Assembly (NCBI RefSeq): GCF_002153605.1
Contig: NZ_JOPG01000026.1
Span: 58,165 to 122,164 of the forward strand
DNA: 64,000 nt
Reading direction: 5' to 3'
From: Acetobacter malorum
Lineage (GTDB): Bacteria > Pseudomonadota > Alphaproteobacteria > Acetobacterales > Acetobacteraceae
The translations under genes were made by a program, and so were the position numbers. Of the stretch, positions 1 through 8,502 are shown in pieces. The notes under the pieces were generated by a model that was not told where the DNA came from, searched no databases, and was given only the letters and a program-made list of their open reading frames with translations. Position 1 is the first letter of the stretch. Each line of letters starts with the position of its first letter.

Positions 1-2135
1 GCCTTACCGCCGCAGCACGCAGAGACGTCGCGGCAACCTACGTCACACATCATGGACGGGGATATACGCGCTACGAGCGGATCGCCCACGGCATTGCCAG
101 CAGCCTGCTGCAATATGTTCCACCAGCAGACCCAATAAAGATCTCACGCATTCAGCTTCATAATCTTTCGGGGCAGTCTCGAACCTTGTCTCTTACAAGC
201 TATGTAGAATGGGTTCTGGGAACATCCCGCACGAAAACCGCGCCTTTCATCACCACAGAAACTGACCCAAAAACCGGGGCTCTCTTTGCCAGAAATCAAT
301 GGGATGGGACTTACGGTTCCCGTGTCGCCTTTGCTGATCTCGGAAGCTACGTCACGACCGTTTCCGGAGATCGTAAGAGTTTTATCGGGCGGAATGGGTC
401 ACTGGACAACCCTGCCGCCTTTACCCATTCTGATGGCCTGAATAGCGTAACAGGAGCAGGACTGGACCCCTGCGGCATTCTGCAAACCCTGATTACACTG
501 CCGGCCAACGGTCGCGTCGAAATTGTCTTTCTGCTTGGTGAAGCGTCGGATGCAACCGAAGCAAGACAGCTCATTCTGCGATATCGCACGACTGACCTTG
601 ATGCCGTTCTGCAGGCCGTTACCGAACGATGGAATGCTGTCTGCCATGCCATTCAGGTCAAAACTCCGGACAGGAGCATGGATATCATGCTCAATGGCTG
701 GCTTTTGTATCAGACCCTCTCCAGCCGCGTTCTGGCCAGAGCGGGCTTTTATCAGGCCAGCGGTGCCTTTGGCTTCCGGGATCAGCTTCAGGATGGCATG
801 GCACTCGCAACATCTTCTCCTGAGCGTGTCAGGGAGCACATTTTACGGGCAGCATCGCGCCAGTTTCCTGAAGGCGATGTGCAACACTGGTGGCTTCCTC
901 AAACGGGTTCAGGTGTCCGCACCCATATTTCCGATGATTGTACCTGGCTGGCCTACACCGTTACACACTATATTACGACAACCGGAGACAAGACAGTTCT
1001 GGACGAGAACATAGGCTTTCTTGAGGCTCCTCCTCTGCCAATCACACAGCATGACCATTTTGCGGTTCCCGCCGTTTCTTCTGAAAAAGCAAGCCTCTTT
1101 GAGCATTGCGCCCGGGCGCTCGACCATAGTCTGACTGTGGGATCCCATGGCCTGCCGCTTATGGGCACAGGAGACTGGAATGACGGCATGAACAGGGTGG
1201 GAGAACAAGGGCGAGGAGAAAGCGTGTGGCTTGGCTGGTTCCTCTACACGACGCTGAAGATGTTCATTCCTCTGGCTCTTGAGCGGCATGACACTGTTCG
1301 TGCCACACTCTGGCAGAACCATACTGAAAAGCTTGCCAACGCTCTGGAACGTGCGTGGGATGGAGACTGGTATCTCCGCGCCTACTTTGACGACGGCACG
1401 CCTCTTGGCTCTCACAGGAACACGGAATGTCAGATTGATGCCATTTCCCAATCCTGGGCTGTTCTCTCTAACGCAGCCTCGCCTGAACGCACGCATCACG
1501 CCATGTATTCCGCCGTTGAACATCTTGTTCGGCCGAAGGATGGACTGATCCTTGTTCTTACACCGCCATTTGATAAAGCGCAGCCTGACCCGGGATACAT
1601 CCGAGGCTACCCACCCGGTGTCCGGGAAAATGGCGGGCAATACACCCATGCTGCCCTCTGGACGGTCATGGCAATTGCCGCACAGGGAGACGGCAATCAG
1701 GCCCATGCTTTGTTCAGCATGCTTAACCCGATCCAGCATGCCCGGACACAAGAACAGGCGGACCGTTACAAACTGGAACCTTATGTGGTTGCTGCGGATA
1801 TTTATTCCGTAGAGCCCCATACCGGACGAGGCGGCTGGTCCTGGTATACCGGTTCTGCCGGATGGATGCAGCGCACAGGCATTGAATCCCTTCTCGGCAT
1901 CCGTATTCAGGGAGAAACACTTTTAATCACGCCCTGTATCCCACAGGACTGGAAGGAATTTGAAGTTCTGCTCCGCTGGCGCAGCAGTCGGTATCAATGC
2001 ATCATCAAAAACCCCAAGGGTGTCAATTACAGCACATCACCGAGCCTGACCGTAGATAATATCCCTATGGGGAAAACAGACAGACTTGAGCTCAAAGATG
2101 ATGGTGAAAATCATACAGTCATTTATTTACTATAA
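1..2135 (+). CDS. Cyclic beta-glucan synthase-like protein, C-terminal GH94 part (5' end outside window)
   Basis: The frame is open from base 3, so the gene starts upstream of the window and about 710 C-terminal residues are visible. They match the GH94 (glycosyltransferase family 36) half of NdvB/Cgs-type cyclic beta-1,2-glucan synthases: a beta-sandwich region first, then an (alpha/alpha)6 barrel with GDWNDGMN, whose second Asp (codon 1182-1184) aligns with the catalytic Asp of cellobiose-phosphorylase-like enzymes. The barrel also carries FGFRDQLQD and the late GWSWYTGSAGWM block typical of the family. In complete synthases this half acts as a beta-1,2-glucan phosphorylase that sets chain length. 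A TTG at 186 could be mistaken for a start, but homology-like sequence (RYERIAHGIASSLLQY) continues upstream of it. The in-window part alone cannot exclude a free-standing GH94 phosphorylase. Confidence 0.85.
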   Translation, partial: LTAAARRDVAATYVTHHGRGYTRYERIAHGIASSLLQYVPPADPIKISRIQLHNLSGQSRTLSLTSYVEWVLGTSRTKTAPFITTETDPKTGALFARNQWDGTYGSRVAFADLGSYVTTVSGDRKSFIGRNGSLDNPAAFTHSDGLNSVTGAGLDPCGILQTLITLPANGRVEIVFLLGEASDATEARQLILRYRTTDLDAVLQAVTERWNAVCHAIQVKTPDRSMDIMLNGWLLYQTLSSRVLARAGFYQASGAFGFRDQLQDGMALATSSPERVREHILRAASRQFPEGDVQHWWLPQTGSGVRTHISDDCTWLAYTVTHYITTTGDKTVLDENIGFLEAPPLPITQHDHFAVPAVSSEKASLFEHCARALDHSLTVGSHGLPLMGTGDWNDGMNRVGEQGRGESVWLGWFLYTTLKMFIPLALERHDTVRATLWQNHTEKLANALERAWDGDWYLRAYFDDGTPLGSHRNTECQIDAISQSWAVLSNAASPERTHHAMYSAVEHLVRPKDGLILVLTPPFDKAQPDPGYIRGYPPGVRENGGQYTHAALWTVMAIAAQGDGNQAHALFSMLNPIQHARTQEQADRYKLEPYVVAADIYSVEPHTGRGGWSWYTGSAGWMQRTGIESLLGIRIQGETLLITPCIPQDWKEFEVLLRWRSSRYQCIIKNPKGVNYSTSPSLTVDNIPMGKTDRLELKDDGENHTVIYLL

Positions 2136-2182
2136 TAAATAAAAACAACATAACCAGGCCATTCATCAGAATGCCTGGTTAT
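2136..2182 (-). terminator. Stem-loop terminator between converging genes
   Basis: Arms ATAACCAGGC (2150-2159) and GCCTGGTTAT (2173-2182) pair perfectly, and ATTC/GAAT extends the stem inward past one bulged C. On the minus strand the stem is followed by a T-rich stretch (2136-2149), so it looks like the rho-independent terminator of the HbpS-like gene. The stem may also stop plus-strand transcripts of the glucan synthase, although the T-tract on that side is weak. Confidence 0.7.
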
Positions 2183-2252
2183 GAAAATCTACTCTAAATA
2201 TTTTGCGAGGCAGGAAAAGCCATGACTTGGCATTTTTCCCGCCTCTGAACAT

Positions 2253-2738
2253 TCATGGATGAAAAGCGCCCGCAGTATCTGTCGCCACAGCATCATCCAG
2301 ATCATCCGTGGCACCACTCACGCCCACAGCGCCAATAAGATACTGGCCGTTCATGACCGGGGCTGAACCCGGCACCGCGGTAATACCCGGAAGCGTTGTT
2401 AAAAATGCCTGATTCTGACTAACGCGTTCAGCCAGAACTTTCCCGCGCGAGCTATAGAGAGCCGCCGTGCGTGCCTTCTTGATAGCTGTTTCATCAGTTC
2501 CGGTCTGAGAATCATCCATTCGGATAAATGCCAGCAACCTGCCTGATCCATCCACAATGGCGATGCTCACTTTCATGTTTCGCTGCTTTGCAGCGGCTTC
2601 TGCCGCATTCAGCAAACTTTTTGCGCCAGCACTGCTCAACACAGTGCGCGTTAACACCTTGCTATCATCAGCGTGCGCCGCAGTCATTGTAGATAATCCC
2701 GCCAGAAGAGCCAAAGGCCCGAGAAATTTAAGTTTCAT
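2253..2738 (-). CDS. Secreted HbpS/GlcG-like (DUF336) protein 1
   Basis: A 161-residue protein with a Sec signal peptide (MKLKFLGPLALLAGLSTM, predicted cleavage after AHA) followed by one GlcG/HbpS domain. Typical family blocks are visible: SIAIVDGSGRLLAFIRMDD, the KKARTAAL helix, and PVMNGQYLIGAVGVSGAT near the C-terminus. Characterised members bind heme or act with cofactor-dependent systems, but many are only known as secreted small-molecule binders, so the ligand is open. AGGA lies 8 bases before the ATG. A second member of the same family lies 67 bp upstream in the same direction, so the two could be co-transcribed. It ends just before a strong terminator. Confidence 0.85.
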   Translation of the reverse strand: MKLKFLGPLALLAGLSTMTAAHADDSKVLTRTVLSSAGAKSLLNAAEAAAKQRNMKVSIAIVDGSGRLLAFIRMDDSQTGTDETAIKKARTAALYSSRGKVLAERVSQNQAFLTTLPGITAVPGSAPVMNGQYLIGAVGVSGATDDLDDAVATDTAGAFHP

Positions 2739-2805
2739 GTGACGTCCTGACCTGAAGAGGTTTTACTAACTCTTTTATGAAAAGCATTTTCCCTGTCGTG
2801 AGAGT

Positions 2806-3279
2806 TCAGTGGAAATGCTTTGCCGTATCCACAACAAGCGCCTGTTCCGCTTCGTTCGTGTCCCCGCTGGTGCCAATGCTCCCGACGACAGTCTCACCCT
2901 GCTTGAAAACTGCGCCGCCTGCTGACGGAAGGATACCGGGCACAAAGCCGATAGGAAGGTTCTGCGCGCGCGCTGCGTCAAAAAACTCAATCGTGTTACG
3001 GGCAAATCGTGCTGCAGATTTGGCTTTGGCAATGGAAGCCTCTACGCACCCTGCGTAAGCACCCTGCATCCGGATGAAAGCAACGAGATTTCCATCTGTG
3101 TCTTCAACAGCAATGCACAGCTTAAGGTGGCGGCTTTCAGCCAGACCAACCGCATAATGCGCCATATCCATCGCCGCCTCTGTCGTAATGTTGAGCTGAG
3201 GTGCTGTGGATGCAGACTGCGCAAACGCGGGTGACGCACACAAGAGTGTGGACGCAAACGCTGCAAGTATTTTTTTCAT
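2806..3279 (-). CDS. Secreted HbpS/GlcG-like (DUF336) protein 2
   Basis: The start is set at the ATG of MKKILAAFASTLLCASPAFAQ, a clean Sec signal peptide. The frame is open 45 codons further upstream, but that part looks like promoter sequence. The mature part (about 137 residues) is a GlcG/HbpS domain with LCIAVEDTDGNLVAFIRMQG, AKAKSAARFARNT and GGAVFKQGETVVGSIGTSG. It is a diverged paralogue of the next gene downstream, so the pair is probably an old tandem duplication. Unlike its partner, the mature domain has two Cys residues (LCIAV and AGCVE) that could form a disulfide in the periplasm. A long inverted repeat lies 43 bp upstream of the start. Function beyond ligand or heme binding cannot be named. 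Confidence 0.82.
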   Translation of the reverse strand: MKKILAAFASTLLCASPAFAQSASTAPQLNITTEAAMDMAHYAVGLAESRHLKLCIAVEDTDGNLVAFIRMQGAYAGCVEASIAKAKSAARFARNTIEFFDAARAQNLPIGFVPGILPSAGGAVFKQGETVVGSIGTSGDTNEAEQALVVDTAKHFH

Positions 3280-3585
3280 TGCAAAGGGTACCTTATGGGA
3301 GATGTTATTATTGACCCAGTCGTGACGTTTACTCTTTCCCTCCGCCAAGATTGCAAAATCGTAAACGTCACACAGTAGAAAATGCGATATAACGACCACC
3401 GCATCGAAAAACAACTTACAATCAGAACAGTATAAATCAAATCAATATTTTAAATATCACGCTTCTGTGATTATTATTTCTTTAAATTGTTCCTAAATAA
3501 ACTTTTTATTTCAATTCCAATACACAACACAGAAGGCCGCCATCCGTCTGTTCACTCAGCATGCCCCTACGAACACATCAACACT
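3280..3585. other. Promoter region of the HbpS-like pair, no gene seen
   Basis: 306 bases without a convincing gene. The half next to the HbpS-like gene holds a perfect 11-bp inverted repeat. The half next to the DoxX stop is AT-rich and carries only a short hairpin, ATCAC/GTGAT (3456-3460 and 3467-3471), a weak terminator candidate for the DoxX gene. Confidence 0.6.
3322..3371. promoter_or_regulatory. Inverted repeat, candidate operator of the HbpS-like genes
   Basis: GTGACGTTTAC (3322-3332) and GTAAACGTCAC (3361-3371) are perfect 11-bp inverted arms separated by 28 bases, 43 bp upstream of the HbpS-like start. The spacing suits two half-sites bound by a dimer or a looped dimer of dimers. 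No adjacent regulator gene identifies the protein. Confidence 0.5.
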
Positions 3586-4461
3586 TCAGTCTTCCGTCTT
3601 CACATAATCGGGTTGCGTTGAAACACAGACCGGCAACAGGATGCGGGGCATCCAGCCATGCGCAATAAGCCAGCCATCCAGTGAGAATTTTCCTGCACCG
3701 GCAATGGCAAAACTGGCGAAAAGCACAATCATCAGCATCGGATATTCCCACCCCCCGACCGGGGCATTATTCCACGTAAAGCCATCCTCAAAATGACGGC
3801 CATATTGATTGGCAATCACATAATAAAGCGCTGCCCCAACCCCAGCCAGCCGGGTCAGAAACCCCATACCGACACCAATCGCGATTGCCAGTTCACACAG
3901 GCCTGCGACAATAACGGCAGGACCACCGGATGAGAGCCCGAAACCCACAAACACCTGCGCCATATGATGGAAGGAGTCCGCACCTGCAAAAAGTTTTTCT
4001 GCAAAATGCCCGACCATATCAAATCCAAAGTAGATACGGATTGTCGCCATCTGCCACTGCAAATGTCCATTCCAGCCAGACGACCGAAAATGCGTCCAGT
4101 CATGAACCATGCAGTCAGCATAAAGGGCGAGATAAATCAGAAATGTGAGGCTGGAACTTGCCATACCAGGAAATGAACCATGGATAGCCGCAACCCGCCA
4201 ACTGATAATGAAAGGCAGAAGTGCTCCCAAAAACCCAACCACAAAGCTTTTTGGCATGACAAAAACTGCGATGATCAGCGCAAGGATATCCAGCCCGATG
4301 GTGGAAAAACGTGCAAAATCGGGAATAACCGGCACGATAAAAGACGAATAGACCATTGTGCTGACAGAAACAGCCAGAGCCACCCACAGGAGCCAGAAGG
4401 GCACATAACGCGGGCTCAAGGCTGCAAAAGACGGAACCAAAACATTTGGCTTCATAAACAT
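3586..4461 (-). CDS. DoxX-family integral membrane protein
   Basis: About 291 residues with several hydrophobic helices (VPFWLLWVALAVSVSTMVYS, LDILALIIAVFVMP, FVVGFLGALLPFIISW and four more), matching the DoxX/quinol-oxidase-subunit-like family. The characteristic region is IRIYFGFDMVGHFAEKLFAG followed by GFLTRLAGVGAALYYVIANQYG and YPMLMIVLFASFAIAGAGKFSLDGWL. The ATG at 4461 has AGAAGAAAAAC before it. An alternative ATG six bases later is possible, and an upstream in-frame start would add nine residues without a better ribosome site. DoxX-like proteins are tied to redox membrane complexes, but this one has no assigned substrate. It follows the porin gene in the same direction after 106 bp, so the two may share a transcript. 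Confidence 0.75.
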   Translation of the reverse strand: MFMKPNVLVPSFAALSPRYVPFWLLWVALAVSVSTMVYSSFIVPVIPDFARFSTIGLDILALIIAVFVMPKSFVVGFLGALLPFIISWRVAAIHGSFPGMASSSLTFLIYLALYADCMVHDWTHFRSSGWNGHLQWQMATIRIYFGFDMVGHFAEKLFAGADSFHHMAQVFVGFGLSSGGPAVIVAGLCELAIAIGVGMGFLTRLAGVGAALYYVIANQYGRHFEDGFTWNNAPVGGWEYPMLMIVLFASFAIAGAGKFSLDGWLIAHGWMPRILLPVCVSTQPDYVKTED

Positions 4462-4567
4462 TGTTTTTCTTCTTGTGAAAGATGCCAAACCCCATGACCA
4501 TGAATGGCAAGCTGTTTCTGGTCATGCAAAATGCGTGATCCTATCGTTAATTCTTCCTGCTGCATTC

Positions 4568-5938
4568 TCATAACGTCACATGGGCATTCACCCCCAATAC
4601 CGCAGCATTTTTAACGCGCCCAGAGCCGCCCGGACGCCAGAAATACTGAAAATCCGGAGCAATATCGATCCCGTTGCTGACATGGACATTGTAAGTCGCA
4701 TCAAAGATGGACTCCCGGCTTGCCAGGAGAGGTTTGTTGGGTGAGAGTGGATCCAGCAGAATAGTCCCCTGTCCCGGTTGCCAGATTGATTTCACATTCG
4801 GGCCATACCGCAACACGGACCACGTCAGGCCCAGCGCATCACGCGGGCGGCCTGCAAACATCCCGACATTTTCAACCCCCACATAAGCCTGATCCGAGAT
4901 AATGGATATCCCGGACGTCACATGCGTATAGCCCCCCAGAACAATAAGCCCGCTATCTGAATAATGCCCGTTCCGCATCAGCATCTGATCGAATGCGACG
5001 TAACTGATCATCTGCCCGTGTCGCCACCGTGTTGGGTTGTCTGTCGTCGCATCGTTGTAGGCATGCGGTGAAGAATCCCACAACAGACCGGCTTTATAGT
5101 GACCATTAAGTCTGTGCCGCCCAAAAACAGGTTCATACCCCCCACCCAGAGCCAGCGTGACACCCGTTATATGGTCACCACCCCAGTCCGTCCCGGCTGT
5201 GCCGCCTTTGAGCGGACTGGTCTCATACGCACCAAACGTGATGTAGGTCGGCTTGGTGGGCCGCACACGCAAAACTGCGGACCAGGCCGTGCCGGGCCAT
5301 GACGAATAGCCATCTGTCAATGTCGTTGCTCGAGGCTGGCTACAGGTCGCCTGCCCCATCACCAGACATTGCAGCGGGCTGGAATCAAAATCCGGTCCCG
5401 GCGCATACCGTCCTGCCGTCAGAATAATCCGGCCATGAAGCCATTTCTTTTGTGCATAGAAATACACAAGATGTATGACCACGTTCCCGCCTCCGCCATA
5501 GATCTGCTCCGGGTTGACCACCCCATCCTGCAGGGCATCCGTCGAAAGCCGTCTGCCATGACGCTGAACAACGGTAATTGTGGTTGTGAAATCCGGAATA
5601 TTGAAGATCTTCCCCCAATCCAGATCCACCTCCATCGCAACCTGCCCTGCAAAAACCTGTGCCTTGCGCGTGCCTCCGGTAAGATTGCCTGCAAATTCCG
5701 ACCAGTCATCCAGCAGAATATCAATGCCTTTTTTTGAAAGCGATGAGCGCCAGCGTCCAACTTCGCCTTCAAGAAGGTGCGTGACGGGCGGTGGAGGAGG
5801 ATAGTCGGAATCAGGCGGTATCGCGTTAAGAATTTCTGGCCGGGCGCCCGGACCCGTCACTGTTGCCTGTGCCCAGGCTTCGCCAGCAGGAACCAGCATC
5901 GCAACCAGCAAAGCCACGATGAATGGAAAATACCGCAT
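4568..5938 (-). CDS. OprB-family carbohydrate porin
   Basis: 456 residues: Sec signal peptide (MRYFPFIVALLVAMLVPAGE, cleavage after AWA), a Pro-rich periplasmic stretch (DYPPPPPVTHLLEG), then a beta-barrel of the OprB type. Typical features are GRWRSSLSKKGIDILLDDWSEF at the start of the domain, WLHGRIILTAGRYAPG on an inner strand, and a final strand ending in NAHVTL with a hydrophobic last residue. OprB porins let sugars and polyols cross the outer membrane, which fits the aldonate and periplasmic dehydrogenase genes nearby. No good Shine-Dalgarno precedes this ATG. A well-placed one instead serves an in-frame upstream ATG that hits an amber stop after eight codons. Confidence 0.88.
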   Translation of the reverse strand: MRYFPFIVALLVAMLVPAGEAWAQATVTGPGARPEILNAIPPDSDYPPPPPVTHLLEGEVGRWRSSLSKKGIDILLDDWSEFAGNLTGGTRKAQVFAGQVAMEVDLDWGKIFNIPDFTTTITVVQRHGRRLSTDALQDGVVNPEQIYGGGGNVVIHLVYFYAQKKWLHGRIILTAGRYAPGPDFDSSPLQCLVMGQATCSQPRATTLTDGYSSWPGTAWSAVLRVRPTKPTYITFGAYETSPLKGGTAGTDWGGDHITGVTLALGGGYEPVFGRHRLNGHYKAGLLWDSSPHAYNDATTDNPTRWRHGQMISYVAFDQMLMRNGHYSDSGLIVLGGYTHVTSGISIISDQAYVGVENVGMFAGRPRDALGLTWSVLRYGPNVKSIWQPGQGTILLDPLSPNKPLLASRESIFDATYNVHVSNGIDIAPDFQYFWRPGGSGRVKNAAVLGVNAHVTL

Positions 5939-5950
5939 GACACGCGGCCA

Positions 5951-5977
5951 CTACAGAGATGAACGGAAGTAAAACAT
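5951..5977 (-). promoter_or_regulatory. Eight-codon in-frame leader ORF upstream of the porin
   Basis: AAGAGG lies 7-8 bases before an ATG at 5977 that encodes MFYFRSSL and stops at TAG (5951-5953). It is in the same frame as the porin, whose ATG follows 12 bases later and has no good ribosome site of its own. This may be a leader peptide with translational re-initiation or the trace of a nonsense change in a longer signal peptide. Confidence 0.4.
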
Positions 5978-6089
5978 TCTGAAACCTCTTTTATTTTTTT
6001 TGTTCTCGATTTCTTTGTTGTTTTTGTAAGAGCCGGAACGCTGCCATCTTGCTGATGGCTTACGCGCTCCTTTTTAACCTGCTGCCGAT

Positions 6090-7583
6090 TTAGCCGTGCG
6101 TCGGCATAGAAAACTCAGCCCCGGTCCGAATACCAGCCGGCCAGCGCTGCGTAACAGCCTTCATGCGTGTGAAGAAGCGTATCCCCTCTGGGCCGTGCAT
6201 ATGATGATCCCCAAACAGAGAATCCTTCCATCCTCCAAAAGAATGAAACGCCATCGGTACCGGGATCGGCACGTTAATCCCGACCATTCCTGCCGTGACA
6301 CGGTGCGTAAAGGTGCGTGCACTATCACCATCCCGCGTAAAGATCGCAGTGCCATTTCCATATGGGCTGCCATTTACAAGCTCGAGCGCCGTTTCAAAAT
6401 CCGGCGCACGCATCACACACAGAACCGGGCCAAAAATCTCCTCCCGGTAGATCTCCATTTCCGGTGTCACATTATCAAAGAGCGTACCGCCGAGGAAAAA
6501 GCCCTTTTCATGCCCTGTCACCACAAGTTCACGCCCATCGACAACCAACGTGGCTCCCTGTTCCACACCGGTATCAATCAGCTGCTTGATTTTTGCCCGG
6601 TGCTGCGCAGTGACAACCGGCCCCATCTCGCTGCTGTCATCGGTGCCAGCACCAATCCGGAGCGCCCGGGCCCGCTCTGCAATCATCTCGACAAGCGGGT
6701 CCGCCACCGGCCCGACGGCTACAGCAACGGAAATGGCCATACAGCGCTCCCCTGCGGATCCATACGCTGCGCCAATCAGGGCATCGACGGTCTTTTCAAG
6801 GTCGCAATCCGGCATAACGATTGCATGGTTTTTCGCCCCGCCAAGGGCCTGCACACGCTTGCCGGCTGCCGTGCCTGTTGCATACACATGTTTTGCAATA
6901 GGGGTTGAGCCAACAAAGCTGACGGCCGAGATGGCTGGATGCTCAAGGATGGCATTGACCATATCCTTGTCACCATGCACCACCTGGAACACACCGTCCG
7001 GCAGCCCGGCTTCCCTGAAGAGATCCGCCAGCAGAACAGAGGCTGAAGGGTCACGCTCAGAAGGCTTCAAAATGAAGCAGTTCCCCGTCGAAATAGCCAT
7101 GGGGGCCATCCATAAGGGCACCATAACCGGGAAGTTAAAGGGCGTAATCCCTGCGGCAATGCCCAGCGGCTGGCGCATGGTCCACGCATCAATGCCACGG
7201 CTAACCTGCTCGGTATATTCACCTTTGAGAAGCTCCGGAGCTCCCGTGGCGAACTCCACCACTTCCAGACCGCGTGTCACTTCGCCTTTGGCATCTGAGA
7301 GCACCTTACCGTGTTCAGCGGTAATAATGGCAGCCAGTTCATCACGATGCGCTTCGATCAAATCGCGCGCTTTAAACAGGATACGTGCACGCGTTAGCGG
7401 GGGTGTCTCGGCCCAGTCCGGAAAAGCCTTCTCTGCCGCTGCAATCGCTGCTTCCAGATCGTTCGCATCGCCCAATGCCACCTGATGCGCGACCTCACCC
7501 GTTGCCGGGTTAAAAACATCAGAGCGCCGCGTGCCGTGACCCTCCGTATGCTGTCCACCAATAACGTGCGGTATTGTCACCAT
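6090..7583 (-). CDS. mmsA: Methylmalonate/malonate-semialdehyde dehydrogenase (CoA-acylating)
   Basis: 497 residues, full length for MmsA/IolA. The Rossmann part has [19 protein letters not shown], the hallmark of this subfamily, KPSERDPSA and the [12 protein letters not shown] loop. The catalytic Cys is Cys281 in GERCMA, and the C-terminal oligomerisation part has [19 protein letters not shown], again subfamily-specific. Known members convert methylmalonate or malonate semialdehyde with NAD and CoA to propionyl- or acetyl-CoA plus CO2. It is the last gene of the dehydratase-aldolase-dehydrogenase operon, 44 bp after the aldolase. That context suggests it consumes the aldehyde released by the aldolase, which would make that aldehyde malonate semialdehyde or a relative rather than glyceraldehyde. 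It is also the only iolA-type gene in the window. Confidence 0.9.
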   Translation of the reverse strand: MVTIPHVIGGQHTEGHGTRRSDVFNPATGEVAHQVALGDANDLEAAIAAAEKAFPDWAETPPLTRARILFKARDLIEAHRDELAAIITAEHGKVLSDAKGEVTRGLEVVEFATGAPELLKGEYTEQVSRGIDAWTMRQPLGIAAGITPFNFPVMVPLWMAPMAISTGNCFILKPSERDPSASVLLADLFREAGLPDGVFQVVHGDKDMVNAILEHPAISAVSFVGSTPIAKHVYATGTAAGKRVQALGGAKNHAIVMPDCDLEKTVDALIGAAYGSAGERCMAISVAVAVGPVADPLVEMIAERARALRIGAGTDDSSEMGPVVTAQHRAKIKQLIDTGVEQGATLVVDGRELVVTGHEKGFFLGGTLFDNVTPEMEIYREEIFGPVLCVMRAPDFETALELVNGSPYGNGTAIFTRDGDSARTFTHRVTAGMVGINVPIPVPMAFHSFGGWKDSLFGDHHMHGPEGIRFFTRMKAVTQRWPAGIRTGAEFSMPTHG

Positions 7584-7627
7584 TTTTTTGCTCCTGCTGT
7601 CTAAAAAAATCGAATAGAAAAGGAAGG

Positions 7628-8464
7628 TTAGTAAGAGGCCGGGACTTCGTGCCGGATGGCTGCTTCTTTTTCCGGCGTGCGCTCACCTGGCCCGATCAGC
7701 CGCCGCACCTCCGCAACGCTTTCCTGAGCGGCCTGCGCAAGCAGACGCACATCATTGGAAACCGTAACCAGATCACACCCCCATGAGAGCGCTTTGGCAG
7801 CATAAGCTGCCGAACCGTTATGCAATCCCATGCGGAGACCAGCCGCGTGCGCCGTTGTCCTGATATGATGGATTGCTTCAAGCATCTCAGGTTCTTCACG
7901 ATCAAAACCGGTGCGGTAGCGCCGTCCTGTCAGCCCCAGCGTGAGATCTGCCGGGCCGACATAAACGCCATCCAGACCGGGTGTGCGGACAATCTCTTCC
8001 AGATTGCTCATCGCCTCGGCTGTTTCGATCATCGCAAAGCACAGCACTTCATCATCAGCGACAGCCGCATAATCGCTTCCAAGTGCAAAATTTGCCCGCG
8101 TGGGCCCGAAACTTCGGCAACCGTGCGGGGGATAGCGAACATAGGACACCAGTCGCTCCGCATCGGCACGGGTATTAACCATAGGGCAGATGACGCCCCA
8201 TGCCCCGGCATCAAGCGCCTTCATGATAGCGCCCGGCTCAAGCCAGGGGGCACGCACCATAGGGGCTACGCCAGAAGCCCGCAGCGCCTGAAGCATGAGC
8301 AGCATGGTCTCATAGCCAACGGCGCCATGCTGCGTGTCAATCGTCACTGAATCATATCCGCAGGACGCCATGATCTCGGCAGAAAAAGAGCTTGCGATAG
8401 AGAGCCAGCCGTTGATGGCCCCTCTTCCCTCCGCCCAGATTTTACGTATCGGATTTCTCTGCAT
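7628..8464 (-). CDS. HpcH/HpaI-family class II aldolase (left locus)
   Basis: 278 residues from the ATG at 8464. A GTG three codons earlier is possible, but AGGG lies 8 bases before the ATG, and the paralogue in the right locus begins at the equivalent residue. The TIM barrel carries the HpaI active-site set: His46 (TQHGA), Arg71 (MVRAPW), and metal ligands Glu147 (MIET) and Asp173 (GPADL). Family members cleave 4-hydroxy-2-oxo acids to pyruvate (some to hydroxypyruvate) plus an aldehyde, using a divalent metal. It lies between the dehydratase that could make its 2-keto-3-deoxy substrate and an aldehyde dehydrogenase. By hand count, 118 of the first 180 residues are identical to the right-locus aldolase with no gaps. 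Confidence 0.88.
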   Translation of the reverse strand: MQRNPIRKIWAEGRGAINGWLSIASSFSAEIMASCGYDSVTIDTQHGAVGYETMLLMLQALRASGVAPMVRAPWLEPGAIMKALDAGAWGVICPMVNTRADAERLVSYVRYPPHGCRSFGPTRANFALGSDYAAVADDEVLCFAMIETAEAMSNLEEIVRTPGLDGVYVGPADLTLGLTGRRYRTGFDREEPEMLEAIHHIRTTAHAAGLRMGLHNGSAAYAAKALSWGCDLVTVSNDVRLLAQAAQESVAEVRRLIGPGERTPEKEAAIRHEVPASY

Positions 8465-8502
8465 TGTCGTCACCCTGTGCCTGCCTGTTCGGCCGGAGAG
8501 GC

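Noticed and set aside
186..2135. TTG at 186 as the start of a free-standing GH94 protein
   Set aside because: The frame is open and family-like upstream to the window edge, so the gene is cut by the window.
6090..7583. Simple assignment of the left operon to the pentonate (glycolaldehyde) route
   Set aside because: Not excluded, but the MmsA-type enzyme does not match the non-acylating glycolaldehyde dehydrogenase expected there, so I left the substrate open.
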